DNA of 42,717 nucleotides from an uncultured Muribaculaceae bacterium (lineage in GTDB: Bacteria > Bacteroidota > Bacteroidia > Bacteroidales > Muribaculaceae). A program made the translations under genes and the position numbers. Position 1 is the stretch's first letter. The number at the start of each line of letters is the position of its first letter. The notes beneath the pieces were generated by a model. That model worked only from the letters and a program-made list of their open reading frames with translations. It ran no database searches and was not told the origin of the DNA. The DNA is taken from positions 1 through 42,717 of the forward strand of contig CAJUSN010000003.1 in NCBI GenBank assembly GCA_910589095.1. Direction: 5' to 3'. Below are positions 15,462 through 23,817 of this stretch, piece by piece.

Positions 15462-17036
15462 TCAGTTATTTAAAGAGAGCTTTGCCACAGCATATTTCCC
15501 TGCTGAGGTATATGCTTTGACAACGAAGAGACCATTTGCCAGGGAAGTGTTGAACAGATTGGCTCCGAGTGATTGAGCCGGTACAACTTGACCATTGAGA
15601 GTGATGAGTTCCACACGTGTGATTTCGGCCTGAGGAGAAGTAACCTTGATGGTGCCGCTGCCCAGATTGCGAATGTCGAGAGTGAGGCTGCAGTCGGGTC
15701 CGTCGGCCGTTACATCGGAGATGGCTGCGGTGTTGAGGTAAGTGTCAAGCCACTGGCCGTGGAGCGCTATGTTTTGGATGTAGGCGTTTCTGAGGTAGGT
15801 AAGATCATACGCGCCGGGCTCGGGCCATATTTTTCCATAGTTAAGGTCGTAGGCGGCTTTGAGGCGGTCATGGGTTTCCGATATAAACTCTGGCATGGAA
15901 GCGAAAGCGTCCGGGTATAGTTTGTCCCATTCATTCTTTACAGCGATGCGGAAATCGGGAAATTTCCACATCTCCTCTATCCATGTGAATTTTATCTCGG
16001 TGCAATTGGGGTCGAGTTTACAATCGGCCTGACGCTGTTCATTGAAAGTGCCGGTGCGGTACGGGTTCTCAAAATATGACCAACTGCAGTCCCACATTGG
16101 ACCAAACATCCACTTCTTTCCTTCGCCCAAATCCTTGTAAAGATAAGTACTTCCGAAGAATGCATCGAGATTTCCTATATATTCCTGCGCTATGTAATAT
16201 CGGGCAAGAGTAGGAACGTCAATTTTGTCAGCCCATTTCATCACAGATTTGTCCGAATCGTAAATCAGTCCCGTTAAGGTCGTAAGCTCGCTCACCAGCC
16301 AGTCATGCTGTAGATCCGACAGTTCTTCAGGTACTTTATGGGTAAATCTGGCTTCGAAGCCGGTGCTGTCAGCGCCCTGAAATATTTTCACTTGGTAGGG
16401 GTCGTCGTAGTTGTCTATCTCAAGCAGCCATCCGCCGTCTACGGTTGTCGGGTCGGTGTTGAGATCAGGCTGCTCGTAAATATTTATACGGTTTTCGTCA
16501 ATTTTTATTCCTTCGGTAAGATAGTAAAGACCTATGTTTCGGTCATTTAGTATCACTTCCACGGGTTGATGCCGCGGAGTCCAGTCCAGGCCGCAGCGCC
16601 GGGTTATCTCAAACCCAACCATCTCAAGGAATCCGCATTGGGAAGGGGCATGGTTCAAGAGTGCCCAGTGTTTATGTTTGGGCATTCCAAGCAGTTCGGC
16701 CTTTTTACCAAGTTTAAGCTTATAGGGTTTCTTGTCGTAGGTCCATGAGGAGTTGCCGCGGCCTCGGATCTGAAGCGCCAACTGAGAGTCGGCCGAGCCG
16801 GTCGAGCTAAACCCGTCTATCCCCTTTGAGTCGATCCAATATGTTGCGTCAACATAATCTTCTTTTTGAGTAATGGGTACGCTATCGGCAGTAACTATGT
16901 ACATTACAGGCAAAGTGCCGGTGACAGCCACATCTTTTTTGCCGGGATGGGGTTGCGTCACGTCCTGTGATACAGCGGAGAAACTTGACACGGCCCCAAT
17001 TAAAAGTAATAACGAAAGTTTGATTAACTTATTCAT
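15462..17036 (-). CDS. Secreted CotH-kinase family protein with T9SS-like tail
   Basis: A 524-residue protein with a signal peptide (about 1-23). The CotH domain is clear: RGRGNSSW and KKPYKLKL near residues 90-110, ILNDRNIGLYYLTEGIKIDENRINI in the middle, then GNLDAFFGSTYLYKD and GPMWDCSW, which supply the Asp residues expected in the kinase-like active site. CotH of Bacillus phosphorylates spore-coat proteins; in Bacteroidota the secreted homologues probably act on surface proteins, and the target is unknown. The C-terminal 80 residues resemble a T9SS sorting domain, ending LFVVKAYTSAGKYAVAKLSL. The leader carries an 11-base direct repeat (17058-17085). No TAnnTTTG promoter was found upstream. 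Confidence 0.88.
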   Translation of the reverse strand: MNKLIKLSLLLLIGAVSSFSAVSQDVTQPHPGKKDVAVTGTLPVMYIVTADSVPITQKEDYVDATYWIDSKGIDGFSSTGSADSQLALQIRGRGNSSWTYDKKPYKLKLGKKAELLGMPKHKHWALLNHAPSQCGFLEMVGFEITRRCGLDWTPRHQPVEVILNDRNIGLYYLTEGIKIDENRINIYEQPDLNTDPTTVDGGWLLEIDNYDDPYQVKIFQGADSTGFEARFTHKVPEELSDLQHDWLVSELTTLTGLIYDSDKSVMKWADKIDVPTLARYYIAQEYIGNLDAFFGSTYLYKDLGEGKKWMFGPMWDCSWSYFENPYRTGTFNEQRQADCKLDPNCTEIKFTWIEEMWKFPDFRIAVKNEWDKLYPDAFASMPEFISETHDRLKAAYDLNYGKIWPEPGAYDLTYLRNAYIQNIALHGQWLDTYLNTAAISDVTADGPDCSLTLDIRNLGSGTIKVTSPQAEITRVELITLNGQVVPAQSLGANLFNTSLANGLFVVKAYTSAGKYAVAKLSLNN

Positions 17037-17057
17037 ATTTGAGAGATGGAATTGGTG

Positions 17058-17085
17058 ACTCTATTAGATTTGTTACTCTATTAGA
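17058..17085. repeat. Tandem 11-base direct repeat upstream of the CotH-like gene
   Basis: ACTCTATTAGA occurs at 17058-17068 and again at 17075-17085, a 17-base period, 22-49 bases before the CotH-like start codon. It could be an operator or a translation-control site; function is not known. Confidence 0.5.
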
Positions 17086-17092
17086 AGTAAGT

Positions 17093-17239
17093 GTTGGAAA
17101 TTAATTTATATTATGATTGAATAATGGTGTGATGACGATCGGTTTTACTGAAATGGAATTGTTGGGTTCCACAACAACAGATGTGATAAAGAGGAAATCA
17201 AGTAGACGTACATTTAGTGGGGTGAAATTAATTTCCAAC
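17093..17239. repeat. 15-bp inverted repeats enclosing 117 bases
   Basis: GTTGGAAATTAATTT (17093-17107) is the exact reverse complement of 17225-17239. Each arm includes the palindrome AAATTAATTT. The span lies in the 346-base gap between the CotH-like and beta-helix genes. No target-site duplication or coding sequence was seen. The rest of the gap is AT-rich. Confidence 0.55.
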
Positions 17240-17298
17240 ATAGATTTAACGCAATTCTTGCAACAATATTGTACAGTATTTCAGCGAGATAAAATTTT

Positions 17299-17340
17299 AA
17301 CGGCCGCCCAACGCATTTTAACGTACGTTGAACAGCCGTT
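17299..17340 (-). terminator. Candidate terminator of the beta-helix gene
   Basis: The stem AACGGC (17299-17304) with GCCGTT (17335-17340) encloses a second stem CAACG/CGTTG; the minus strand continues AAAATTTTATC. It is 43 bases after the stop codon. The plus strand also continues with TTTTATTT, so it may act in both directions. Confidence 0.5.
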
Positions 17341-17382
17341 TCGTTTTATTTCTGAGTATTGTTAAATTGATTTAAGTAGTAT

Positions 17383-19422
17383 TTACATCACTATTTCGGT
17401 CCACGATGTATCCGTCCCGCTGTTGTACACTATGTCGCCCGTTCTCCATGGGCTTCCCTTTGAGATTTTTTGCGACGTCCAGGCGTTTACACGACCGGAG
17501 CGCATGGTGACATAGTCGTAGGTGGTGTGTGAGTTCTCGGCATTCGTTGGCTGCGTTGACGGTTGCCATTTGAACCCGGCTATGGAGATGCCGTTGTCAT
17601 ATATCATGTTGGCGCCACAGAGCGGAAATTCCACCTTCTCCCACGTGTCCATGATTTTCCCATCCTGGTCATACAAGTATTGTCTATACATCTGCACAAA
17701 CAGGCAGTTGCCATCTTCAAAGCCATTGATGTTAAATAGAACTCCTTGAGAGTCATCCTGGAATGACAGGGTGCTTCCTGGGACGTTGATGAAGAACAAT
17801 GCTGTGCTATTTACTCTGCGCATTATCTTGCGCTCGACATCCCAAATGATGCGGTACATATAACGATATGTGCCGAGGGGAGCCATCCAGTTTACCAATC
17901 CTACATGCTTGAAGTCGTCGAAGTTAGGTGTGTTCGGACTGTTCACTGAGTTCTCGGCTTGCACAACATAACCTGGTAATACCTTGCTGTTGCGAGAACA
18001 GTAGTATGATGCGCGGTTGAATTCTGTTAGCTCTCCTGTGTCGGTTTTAATTTGAATGCCAAACGGCACCACATCACCAAAGCCTCCAACCAAGTCATAC
18101 CGGAATGTGTTGTTGATGTCAAGGTAGACCAGCGAATTGATCTCTATGTCATATTCGCTCAGGTTACGGAATCGTTCCTTTTTCAAGTTGATGTCCTTGA
18201 GTTCTTCTTCGTTGCGGGTTTGGCTGAAAACTGTGAATTGGTCGTTGCGGAAAGACACAACACTTCGTGATTTCTCATACCCGTTGTCTAGTACCGCCCC
18301 TTTAACCACTACAGAAGGGCGTGTGCCTTTCTCGATGTAGTTCGAGCCGAAGTTTATGATGGATTGGTCCACAACTATCTGCGCTCCGGATTCCATGTGG
18401 TTGTCCGTAAATGATATCCCCTTGGAATAGTGGATGCGTACATCTCCGTTGAGGATATTTCCTTGGAAACTCCCACCCCCACATAAAAGAACATTCAGGA
18501 TTTTTCCGAGTGGCGAGCCAAGATGATTGTGCATGAAAAGTAGCGAGTCACCGAGCCCCTTGAGGTCAAACATATAGAAATCTTCCGGCTGACCGGGTAA
18601 TTTCGCTATAATCTTCTCATTGAATTTAGAGTCACTTCCCGAAGAGCAATTTACCACACACTTGCCATCAGCGTAATCTGGGCTGAATGATATGGCCTGG
18701 ATGAAATCATACCAAACAACCGATTCGAAGCCGGCGCCTGAGCACGCATAGACGCAACGGCATTTGCGGTTCACCGGCGGATAGTTCATCAAAGTTATGT
18801 GGCTTATGGCAATCCATGGGTTTGCAAAAGGTTCACTCGGTTTTTTGTTGATGTCGCAGTTGACATAAAACATATAGTCGTAAGGAAATACTTTTGTGAA
18901 ATCTGTTGAATCTCCTTCTACCGGGTTTTCTACATCCTTTGTAGGCTCTGCCGTCCCTAAAGGGAAGATATGAGTGGAGGCGTGTTTGTAGAGTTGGCCG
19001 GCTTCCCCTTTGAGTGTTATGCCCTGCGGGATAAAAATCGGTTTGGAGATGTAGTAATCTCCTTTGGGAAGAAACACGGTGCCTTTTAAGCACATGGCTA
19101 TGGCCTTGTTGATGGCATCGGCATGGTCCAATACGTTGGCTCCCGCAACGTGATTTGCTCTTTCTGCAGGTTCAAACCACAGCGGTGAGGTGTACGGGCA
19201 ATGCCACATTCCTGTTACAGTGATTTCTTTGCCGAATATTACACTCAATGGAGCTTCGATAGCTACGCAGTGTTGTGGATCAGCCCATTTGTTCACGTCA
19301 TACTCCGGCCCTGAAATGGTTACAGGTTGGGAGGAAGTGAAGCGGCCGCCTTGAAAGATTAGGGTTACGCCATTGGCAATTTTAAATTTAGGTAGATTTG
19401 TAAATTTGTAAGGAATAAACAA
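17383..19422 (-). CDS. Right-handed beta-helix, tailspike/pectate-lyase-like protein without an ATG start
   Basis: A 679-residue reading frame. The segment NGVTLIFQGGRFTSSQPVTISG near the N-terminus and the GTVFLPKGDYYISKPIFIPQGITLKGE motif near 115-140 are typical of beta-helix proteins of the pectate-lyase-3 group, found in phage tail fibres and surface proteins. The C-terminus (SPWRTGDIVYNSGTDTSWTEIVM) also resembles phage-like receptor-binding tails. No signal peptide is present. The frame opens after a stop at 19453-19455 and has no ATG until about residue 72; TTG at 19420-19422 is the first usual start codon. Family members normally have an anchoring or signal domain before the beta-helix, so the 5' end is probably lost. 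It may be a phage relic or a decaying surface gene. Confidence 0.6.
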   Translation of the reverse strand: MFIPYKFTNLPKFKIANGVTLIFQGGRFTSSQPVTISGPEYDVNKWADPQHCVAIEAPLSVIFGKEITVTGMWHCPYTSPLWFEPAERANHVAGANVLDHADAINKAIAMCLKGTVFLPKGDYYISKPIFIPQGITLKGEAGQLYKHASTHIFPLGTAEPTKDVENPVEGDSTDFTKVFPYDYMFYVNCDINKKPSEPFANPWIAISHITLMNYPPVNRKCRCVYACSGAGFESVVWYDFIQAISFSPDYADGKCVVNCSSGSDSKFNEKIIAKLPGQPEDFYMFDLKGLGDSLLFMHNHLGSPLGKILNVLLCGGGSFQGNILNGDVRIHYSKGISFTDNHMESGAQIVVDQSIINFGSNYIEKGTRPSVVVKGAVLDNGYEKSRSVVSFRNDQFTVFSQTRNEEELKDINLKKERFRNLSEYDIEINSLVYLDINNTFRYDLVGGFGDVVPFGIQIKTDTGELTEFNRASYYCSRNSKVLPGYVVQAENSVNSPNTPNFDDFKHVGLVNWMAPLGTYRYMYRIIWDVERKIMRRVNSTALFFINVPGSTLSFQDDSQGVLFNINGFEDGNCLFVQMYRQYLYDQDGKIMDTWEKVEFPLCGANMIYDNGISIAGFKWQPSTQPTNAENSHTTYDYVTMRSGRVNAWTSQKISKGSPWRTGDIVYNSGTDTSWTEIVM

Positions 19423-19567
19423 ATGAAAAGGTGAAATGAGGAATGAGAAGGATTAGAGATTTAGCAAAAAAAAATTATAAATATTGAAACGAAGTGTGTG
19501 ATTATTAAAATATTTGTTTAACTTTACCATCGAAATCAAATCAATCGTTAACGCAATTTAAATCAAT

Positions 19568-21916
19568 ATGCTATTACGCCTCATCTCCATTTTCTCCACC
19601 ATGGCTCTTGGCGCTGTTTCATTGTTTGCGCAGACACTATCCGAAGGCGGCTGTAAATACTCCGTCAATGCCGACGGTGAGACTGTTACATTGATAGAAG
19701 TATCAAGGGGTCGAGATTCCAAAACTACGTTGTATCTTGACGATAAAGTGACCAACACATACAACAAGAAGATGTGTACCATTACCGAATTGGGTGATGG
19801 CACCCACTCGCTTTCTCAATGGACCGTCATGCCGGTGAAGATAACATCAAACATTATAAGGATAAATAACAGTTCATTCACGCCGGTGGAACCCACATAT
19901 TACTCCGAACTGCTCATGGACAATGCCACGGGGGTGGAGTATATAGGCGACGACTGCGCCAGCCAGTTCACTAATCTCACCTTGAACTCCGGCATGGAAA
20001 TAGGTGCGACAGGTGCCAAGGCTGTTAATCTTATGTTTGGCGAAGGCGTTCCTACGGCTGTTCACCCCGATGAGGGTATGTTTACATCGATAGATACCAT
20101 CCGATGCACCACGACCGTGCCACCTGACGTGAACTTCGTATTGTCGGCTTCGGCGTCACAGTTCGAGACTCCGGTGATTGTGCCCGATGAGGCCAAGGCC
20201 GCTTATAAAGCTCATGCTTACTGGAAGCAGTTTGTCAACCTGCGTACGGTCACCGAACTTAAAAATGAGATAGATGCCTACAACGCACGCCAGATCTATA
20301 CAGAAACCCCTGATGGTGCTGCAAAATTGCATTATATCATAAATGATGACAACGCAACGGTGACTCTTGTGAACGTTATATCACTGGTTTCGGGCAGCAC
20401 TAAAGTGGTGGATCTCACGCAGCCGGTAGTGGGTGCCGACGGCAAAAGCTACAAAGTTGTTGCCGTGGGCAACGGTACGGAAGAGGTCGGTTCAAACTGC
20501 ACATTAATCTTTGGCCCGGATGTAGCCGCTATCAATGCCAATTCACAGCTGCGTGTTTTTTCCCTTCCAGCAAACAATAGTGTGAAGTACTTCGGGGCAA
20601 ATGTGTTTGCCACAGTGCCGCGTGAATTGTACATAAGCGATGGCGCCCGGTTCGAGGCCTCGCCTCGGACCCCTTATGGGTACGAATATACCGGGTATCA
20701 TTATGTATGTATTGGCAATGATGTGACATTCTCATCGGAAAACTCCAGCGTGTTTGGCACGGGGGCCCGCATAGTACGCTGCGAGTCGGCAACTCCACCC
20801 ACTCTTGACATACCCCTTTTCTCATCCGATGACGCCTACGCTGCCGGCAATATCTCGCTCTACGTACCCGCGGGAAGTATCAGTGCCTACCGCAATGATC
20901 CGGAGTGGGGCCGCATAGAGTCGATATTTGAATACAGCGAAGCCCTTCCTGCCGTGGAAACCGGAGCATACGATTTTGGTAATGGCGATACCTTTACTGT
21001 GAACCGTAATGTGACCGGGGGCAGAGAGATAAAGACTCTGCGTGTGAACCCCGATGGCAAAAGCGTAACTCTCATCGACTATACAGCGCCGTCGACTGCA
21101 AAACGCGCTATGGATTGGGATCTCCCTGTTACCGATCCGTCGACCGGTAAGGCTTATACAATAAATGCGTTGGGCGACGGAGCCAAGTCACTTGACGGTC
21201 TTCCCGTCAACATTTCCATTCCTGAAAATGTCACGCGCATAAATGATTATGCCCTCAAAGGTATTCACAATATTAGTTTCAGCTCGGCCAACAAGATCTC
21301 TTTTATAGGCCTCAATGCTTTCAGTTCCGATCTCAACGGGGTGGACTCGCTCTTTATAGCAGCCGGTGCAACCGTGGCTGGCCCGTGTACTTTCCCGGAT
21401 TATGTGAGAATTGACAACGGCGCTTCCCTTGGATTACCCGATAAATCTACAAAGGCTTTCTTTGATTATTATGATTCGTACTATAACGCAGATCTTATCC
21501 GCACTTCCCCGGTGATAGAGTGCAAGACTACTATGCCCCCGGTAATTTTCGGTATATTATTCCCCGACAAACTTATACGACTCTACTCTGAGGCTACTCT
21601 TATAGTGCCCAAGGGATGTGTGGATGCTTACCGCGATGCGTATGAATGGGGTTATATAGCTAATATCAAGGAATCAGATACAATGTCGGGCATCAACGAA
21701 GCTGTAGCCGATGCCTCCGACTTTGAGGTGCAAGCGGCCGCCGGTGCTATAGTGATCGAAGGTAGCCGCGATGCGTCAGTGGCCATCTACGGTATTGACG
21801 GTTCAATGGTGAAAAGTGGCCGCGTGCAGCCGGGTATTAATGAAATCAGTGTGGCCCCCGGATTCTACATAGTCCGCATAGCCAACAACTTTGCTTGCAA
21901 GGTCGCAGTACGCTGA
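19568..21916 (+). CDS. Large secreted BspA/LRR_5-like surface protein with T9SS-like tail
   Basis: A 782-residue protein with a signal peptide (about 1-21, ending Leu-Phe-Ala-Gln). It has three related modules. Each starts with a phrase like VTLIEV, VTLVNV or VTLIDY (near residues 40, 265 and 505) and ends with a Cys-x-(S/T)-x-x-x-P-P motif followed by a VP...AYR...W block (CRTTTVPP, CESATPP, CKTTMPP; near residues 180, 400 and 655), a pattern of BspA-type leucine-rich-repeat proteins. Such proteins bind host or bacterial surfaces. The final 80 residues (VAIYGIDGSMVKSGRV, GFYIVRIANNFACKVAV) look like a T9SS sorting domain. A weak promoter (AATATTTG at 19509-19516 with TTG 22 bases upstream) may serve it. 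A strong terminator follows. Confidence 0.82.
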   Translation: MLLRLISIFSTMALGAVSLFAQTLSEGGCKYSVNADGETVTLIEVSRGRDSKTTLYLDDKVTNTYNKKMCTITELGDGTHSLSQWTVMPVKITSNIIRINNSSFTPVEPTYYSELLMDNATGVEYIGDDCASQFTNLTLNSGMEIGATGAKAVNLMFGEGVPTAVHPDEGMFTSIDTIRCTTTVPPDVNFVLSASASQFETPVIVPDEAKAAYKAHAYWKQFVNLRTVTELKNEIDAYNARQIYTETPDGAAKLHYIINDDNATVTLVNVISLVSGSTKVVDLTQPVVGADGKSYKVVAVGNGTEEVGSNCTLIFGPDVAAINANSQLRVFSLPANNSVKYFGANVFATVPRELYISDGARFEASPRTPYGYEYTGYHYVCIGNDVTFSSENSSVFGTGARIVRCESATPPTLDIPLFSSDDAYAAGNISLYVPAGSISAYRNDPEWGRIESIFEYSEALPAVETGAYDFGNGDTFTVNRNVTGGREIKTLRVNPDGKSVTLIDYTAPSTAKRAMDWDLPVTDPSTGKAYTINALGDGAKSLDGLPVNISIPENVTRINDYALKGIHNISFSSANKISFIGLNAFSSDLNGVDSLFIAAGATVAGPCTFPDYVRIDNGASLGLPDKSTKAFFDYYDSYYNADLIRTSPVIECKTTMPPVIFGILFPDKLIRLYSEATLIVPKGCVDAYRDAYEWGYIANIKESDTMSGINEAVADASDFEVQAAAGAIVIEGSRDASVAIYGIDGSMVKSGRVQPGINEISVAPGFYIVRIANNFACKVAVR

Positions 21917-21938
21917 CCGCTACTGAAATGAATCTTTT

Positions 21939-21976
21939 ATCGGACCCGCCGGATTTGCCGGATGGGTCCGATTTTT
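21939..21976 (+). terminator. Terminator of the LRR-like gene
   Basis: The stem ATCGGACCC (21939-21947) with GGGTCCGAT (21964-21972), then TTTTTA. An inner CCGG stem adds strength. It reaches the stop codon of the convergent gene that ends at 21975. Confidence 0.85.
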
Positions 21977-22442
21977 ATTGGCGGAGTGGGCGTGTGAGTG
22001 AGGCGCCGGGACGCACGCTCAGGGTGAAGGCTGAGAAAAGGCCGAGGGAGGAGGAGTTGTAACGTACGTGGTAACGTCCGGGGCGCAGGAAGTCGAGAGT
22101 AAATAGGGCGGTGTCGACCGGCTCAGACGGTGAGGTAGCTCCGGTAATACGCTCCTCAATGGCAACGTCTGTCCCCGTAACGGTTACAGCCAGGCTTACG
22201 GCTCCTGCAGAGGTGAGGCCTGCGAGGCCGGAGCGTGTGAGAAGCACCGGTCCTCCATCCTCGGGGCAGCTTATGGTGACGCGCGGCTCGGGATCATTGC
22301 TGTCGCTGCGGCACAGTGTTCCAGCCAGCAGTCTCTCTATGGCTTCTCCGCGGGAGGGTGGACGAACGCACAAGCCCACAACGGCTGCTGCCGCCATGGA
22401 GGCAATAACGTAGAATTCAGTGGAATGGAAGAAACCGCTCAT
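21975..22442 (-). CDS. Small membrane-anchored protein of unknown function
   Basis: A 155-residue protein. A single hydrophobic helix (about 10-27, FYVIASMAAAAVVGLCV) is followed by a Pro/Arg-rich linker and a domain of predicted beta-strands ending near LFSAFTLSVRPG. The RPGRYHVRYNSS segment looks like a surface strand of a beta-sandwich. No family was recognised. It starts 11 bases after mgtE ends, as the last gene of rsmA-mgtE, so it may be expressed with the magnesium channel; a functional link is only suggested by position. The convergent LRR-like gene shares the terminator region. Confidence 0.7.
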   Translation of the reverse strand: MSGFFHSTEFYVIASMAAAAVVGLCVRPPSRGEAIERLLAGTLCRSDSNDPEPRVTISCPEDGGPVLLTRSGLAGLTSAGAVSLAVTVTGTDVAIEERITGATSPSEPVDTALFTLDFLRPGRYHVRYNSSSLGLFSAFTLSVRPGASLTRPLRQ

Positions 22443-22453
22443 TGGCCACGGGG

Positions 22454-23815
22454 CTATTTGAGAATGTCAAGGAACAGTGTGGCTATGTGGACATAGATAA
22501 TAAGTCCCACAATGTCGTTGGAAATCTGGATGAAGGGGCCGGTGGCCAAAGCGGGGTTTATGTGGATTTTCTCAAGGGTGAGTGGTATGATGGTGCCGAG
22601 GATGGTGGCGAACATCACCACGCAGAAAAGCGAGGTGGCCACTGAGATGGTGACGGCAAAGTCGTCGGGGAGCATTATGAGATTGTAGGCGAATATCACA
22701 CCGGAGAGGATGGTGGCGTTGAGAAGCCCTATGACCACCTCCTTGCCAATCTGCTTGGTGAATTCCTTGATGTCGAGAGAGCCGTTGGCAAGGCCTTGCA
22801 CCACAATTGCCGAGGCTTGAACTCCAACATTACCGCCGGTGCCTCCAATGATGGGGATGAAGAGCGCAAGGGCAGTGACCGCTGCCAGTTCCTCTTCAAA
22901 TCCGGCAAGGATGAGCGATGCGAGGATTCCGGAAAAAATACCAATTAGCAGCCAGGGGATTCGTGCTTTTGTCTGAGCTATTACAGAGTCGTCGGCATCC
23001 ACGTCGCTGGAGATACCGGAGGCCAACTGGTAGTCACGCTCGGATGACTCACGGACTTGGTCCATGACGTCGTCGACGGTGATGCGTCCAAGCAGGCGTC
23101 CTATGGAATCCACCACAGGCATGGCCACAAGGTCGTATTTCTCGAAGTCGAGTGCCACTTCGTCGATTGGGGTGTCGGCTTTTACGGCCACCGGATCGGT
23201 TTCCATGACTCGTTTAATCTTCGACACCGAGGGGTCGGTGATAAGTTTTTTCAGAGGAAGAATGCCGCGGAGCTTGTTGTCGTTGTCAACCACGTAGACA
23301 TAATAGACTTCGTCCATCTCTTCGGCTTGCATACGCATCTCCTTGATGCATTGGGGCATACTCCAGTTTTCGTTGACCACGATCATTTCGGTGCCCATCA
23401 AGCCGCCGGCAGTGTCTTCATCATATTTGAGGAGGTCGATGATGTCGCCGGCCTGCTCCACGTCGTCGATATGGGAAAGGATCTCTTCGCGGTCATCCTC
23501 GTCGAGCTCCTGGATGAGGTCCACGGCGTCGTCCACATCGAGGTGGTCGATGAACTGCTTCGCGATATCCTCAGCTGCCATGTTGGAGAGGAGCTTGCGG
23601 CGATCATCCTCGTCAAGTTCCATCACCACGTCGGCCGCGGTCTCCTCGTCAAGGAGCTTATAGAGGAATTCGGCCTCCTCAAGGTTGAGTTCCTGATAGA
23701 GCTCGGCAATGTCGGCCGGGTGGAGGTCGGCGAGTTCGCGTCGGGCTTCTTCTTCGTTTCGCTGCTCGATTATATGTCGGATGCGGTCAATGTAGTCTTC
23801 GTCGAATTCTTTCAT
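22454..23815 (-). CDS. mgtE: Magnesium transporter MgtE
   Basis: A 453-residue protein with the normal three-part build. An acidic N domain (LADLHPADIAELYQEL, with repeated LDEDDR) is followed by two CBS domains at about 135-255 (TEMIVVNENWSMPQCI, VYVVDNDNKLRGILPLKKL, VMETDPVAVKADTPIDEVA) and five transmembrane helices from about residue 285, including the conserved FIPIIGGTGGNVGVQASA. The family forms a dimeric Mg2+ channel closed by Mg2+ binding to the N and CBS domains. It begins two bases after the rsmA stop, so the two share a transcript. Confidence 0.97.
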   Translation of the reverse strand: MKEFDEDYIDRIRHIIEQRNEEEARRELADLHPADIAELYQELNLEEAEFLYKLLDEETAADVVMELDEDDRRKLLSNMAAEDIAKQFIDHLDVDDAVDLIQELDEDDREEILSHIDDVEQAGDIIDLLKYDEDTAGGLMGTEMIVVNENWSMPQCIKEMRMQAEEMDEVYYVYVVDNDNKLRGILPLKKLITDPSVSKIKRVMETDPVAVKADTPIDEVALDFEKYDLVAMPVVDSIGRLLGRITVDDVMDQVRESSERDYQLASGISSDVDADDSVIAQTKARIPWLLIGIFSGILASLILAGFEEELAAVTALALFIPIIGGTGGNVGVQASAIVVQGLANGSLDIKEFTKQIGKEVVIGLLNATILSGVIFAYNLIMLPDDFAVTISVATSLFCVVMFATILGTIIPLTLEKIHINPALATGPFIQISNDIVGLIIYVHIATLFLDILK

Positions 23816-23817
23816 GT

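Noticed and set aside
17117..17365. An 82-codon plus-strand frame between the CotH-like and beta-helix genes
   Set aside because: It covers one inverted-repeat arm and the terminator hairpin, has no recognisable domain and no TAnnTTTG promoter.
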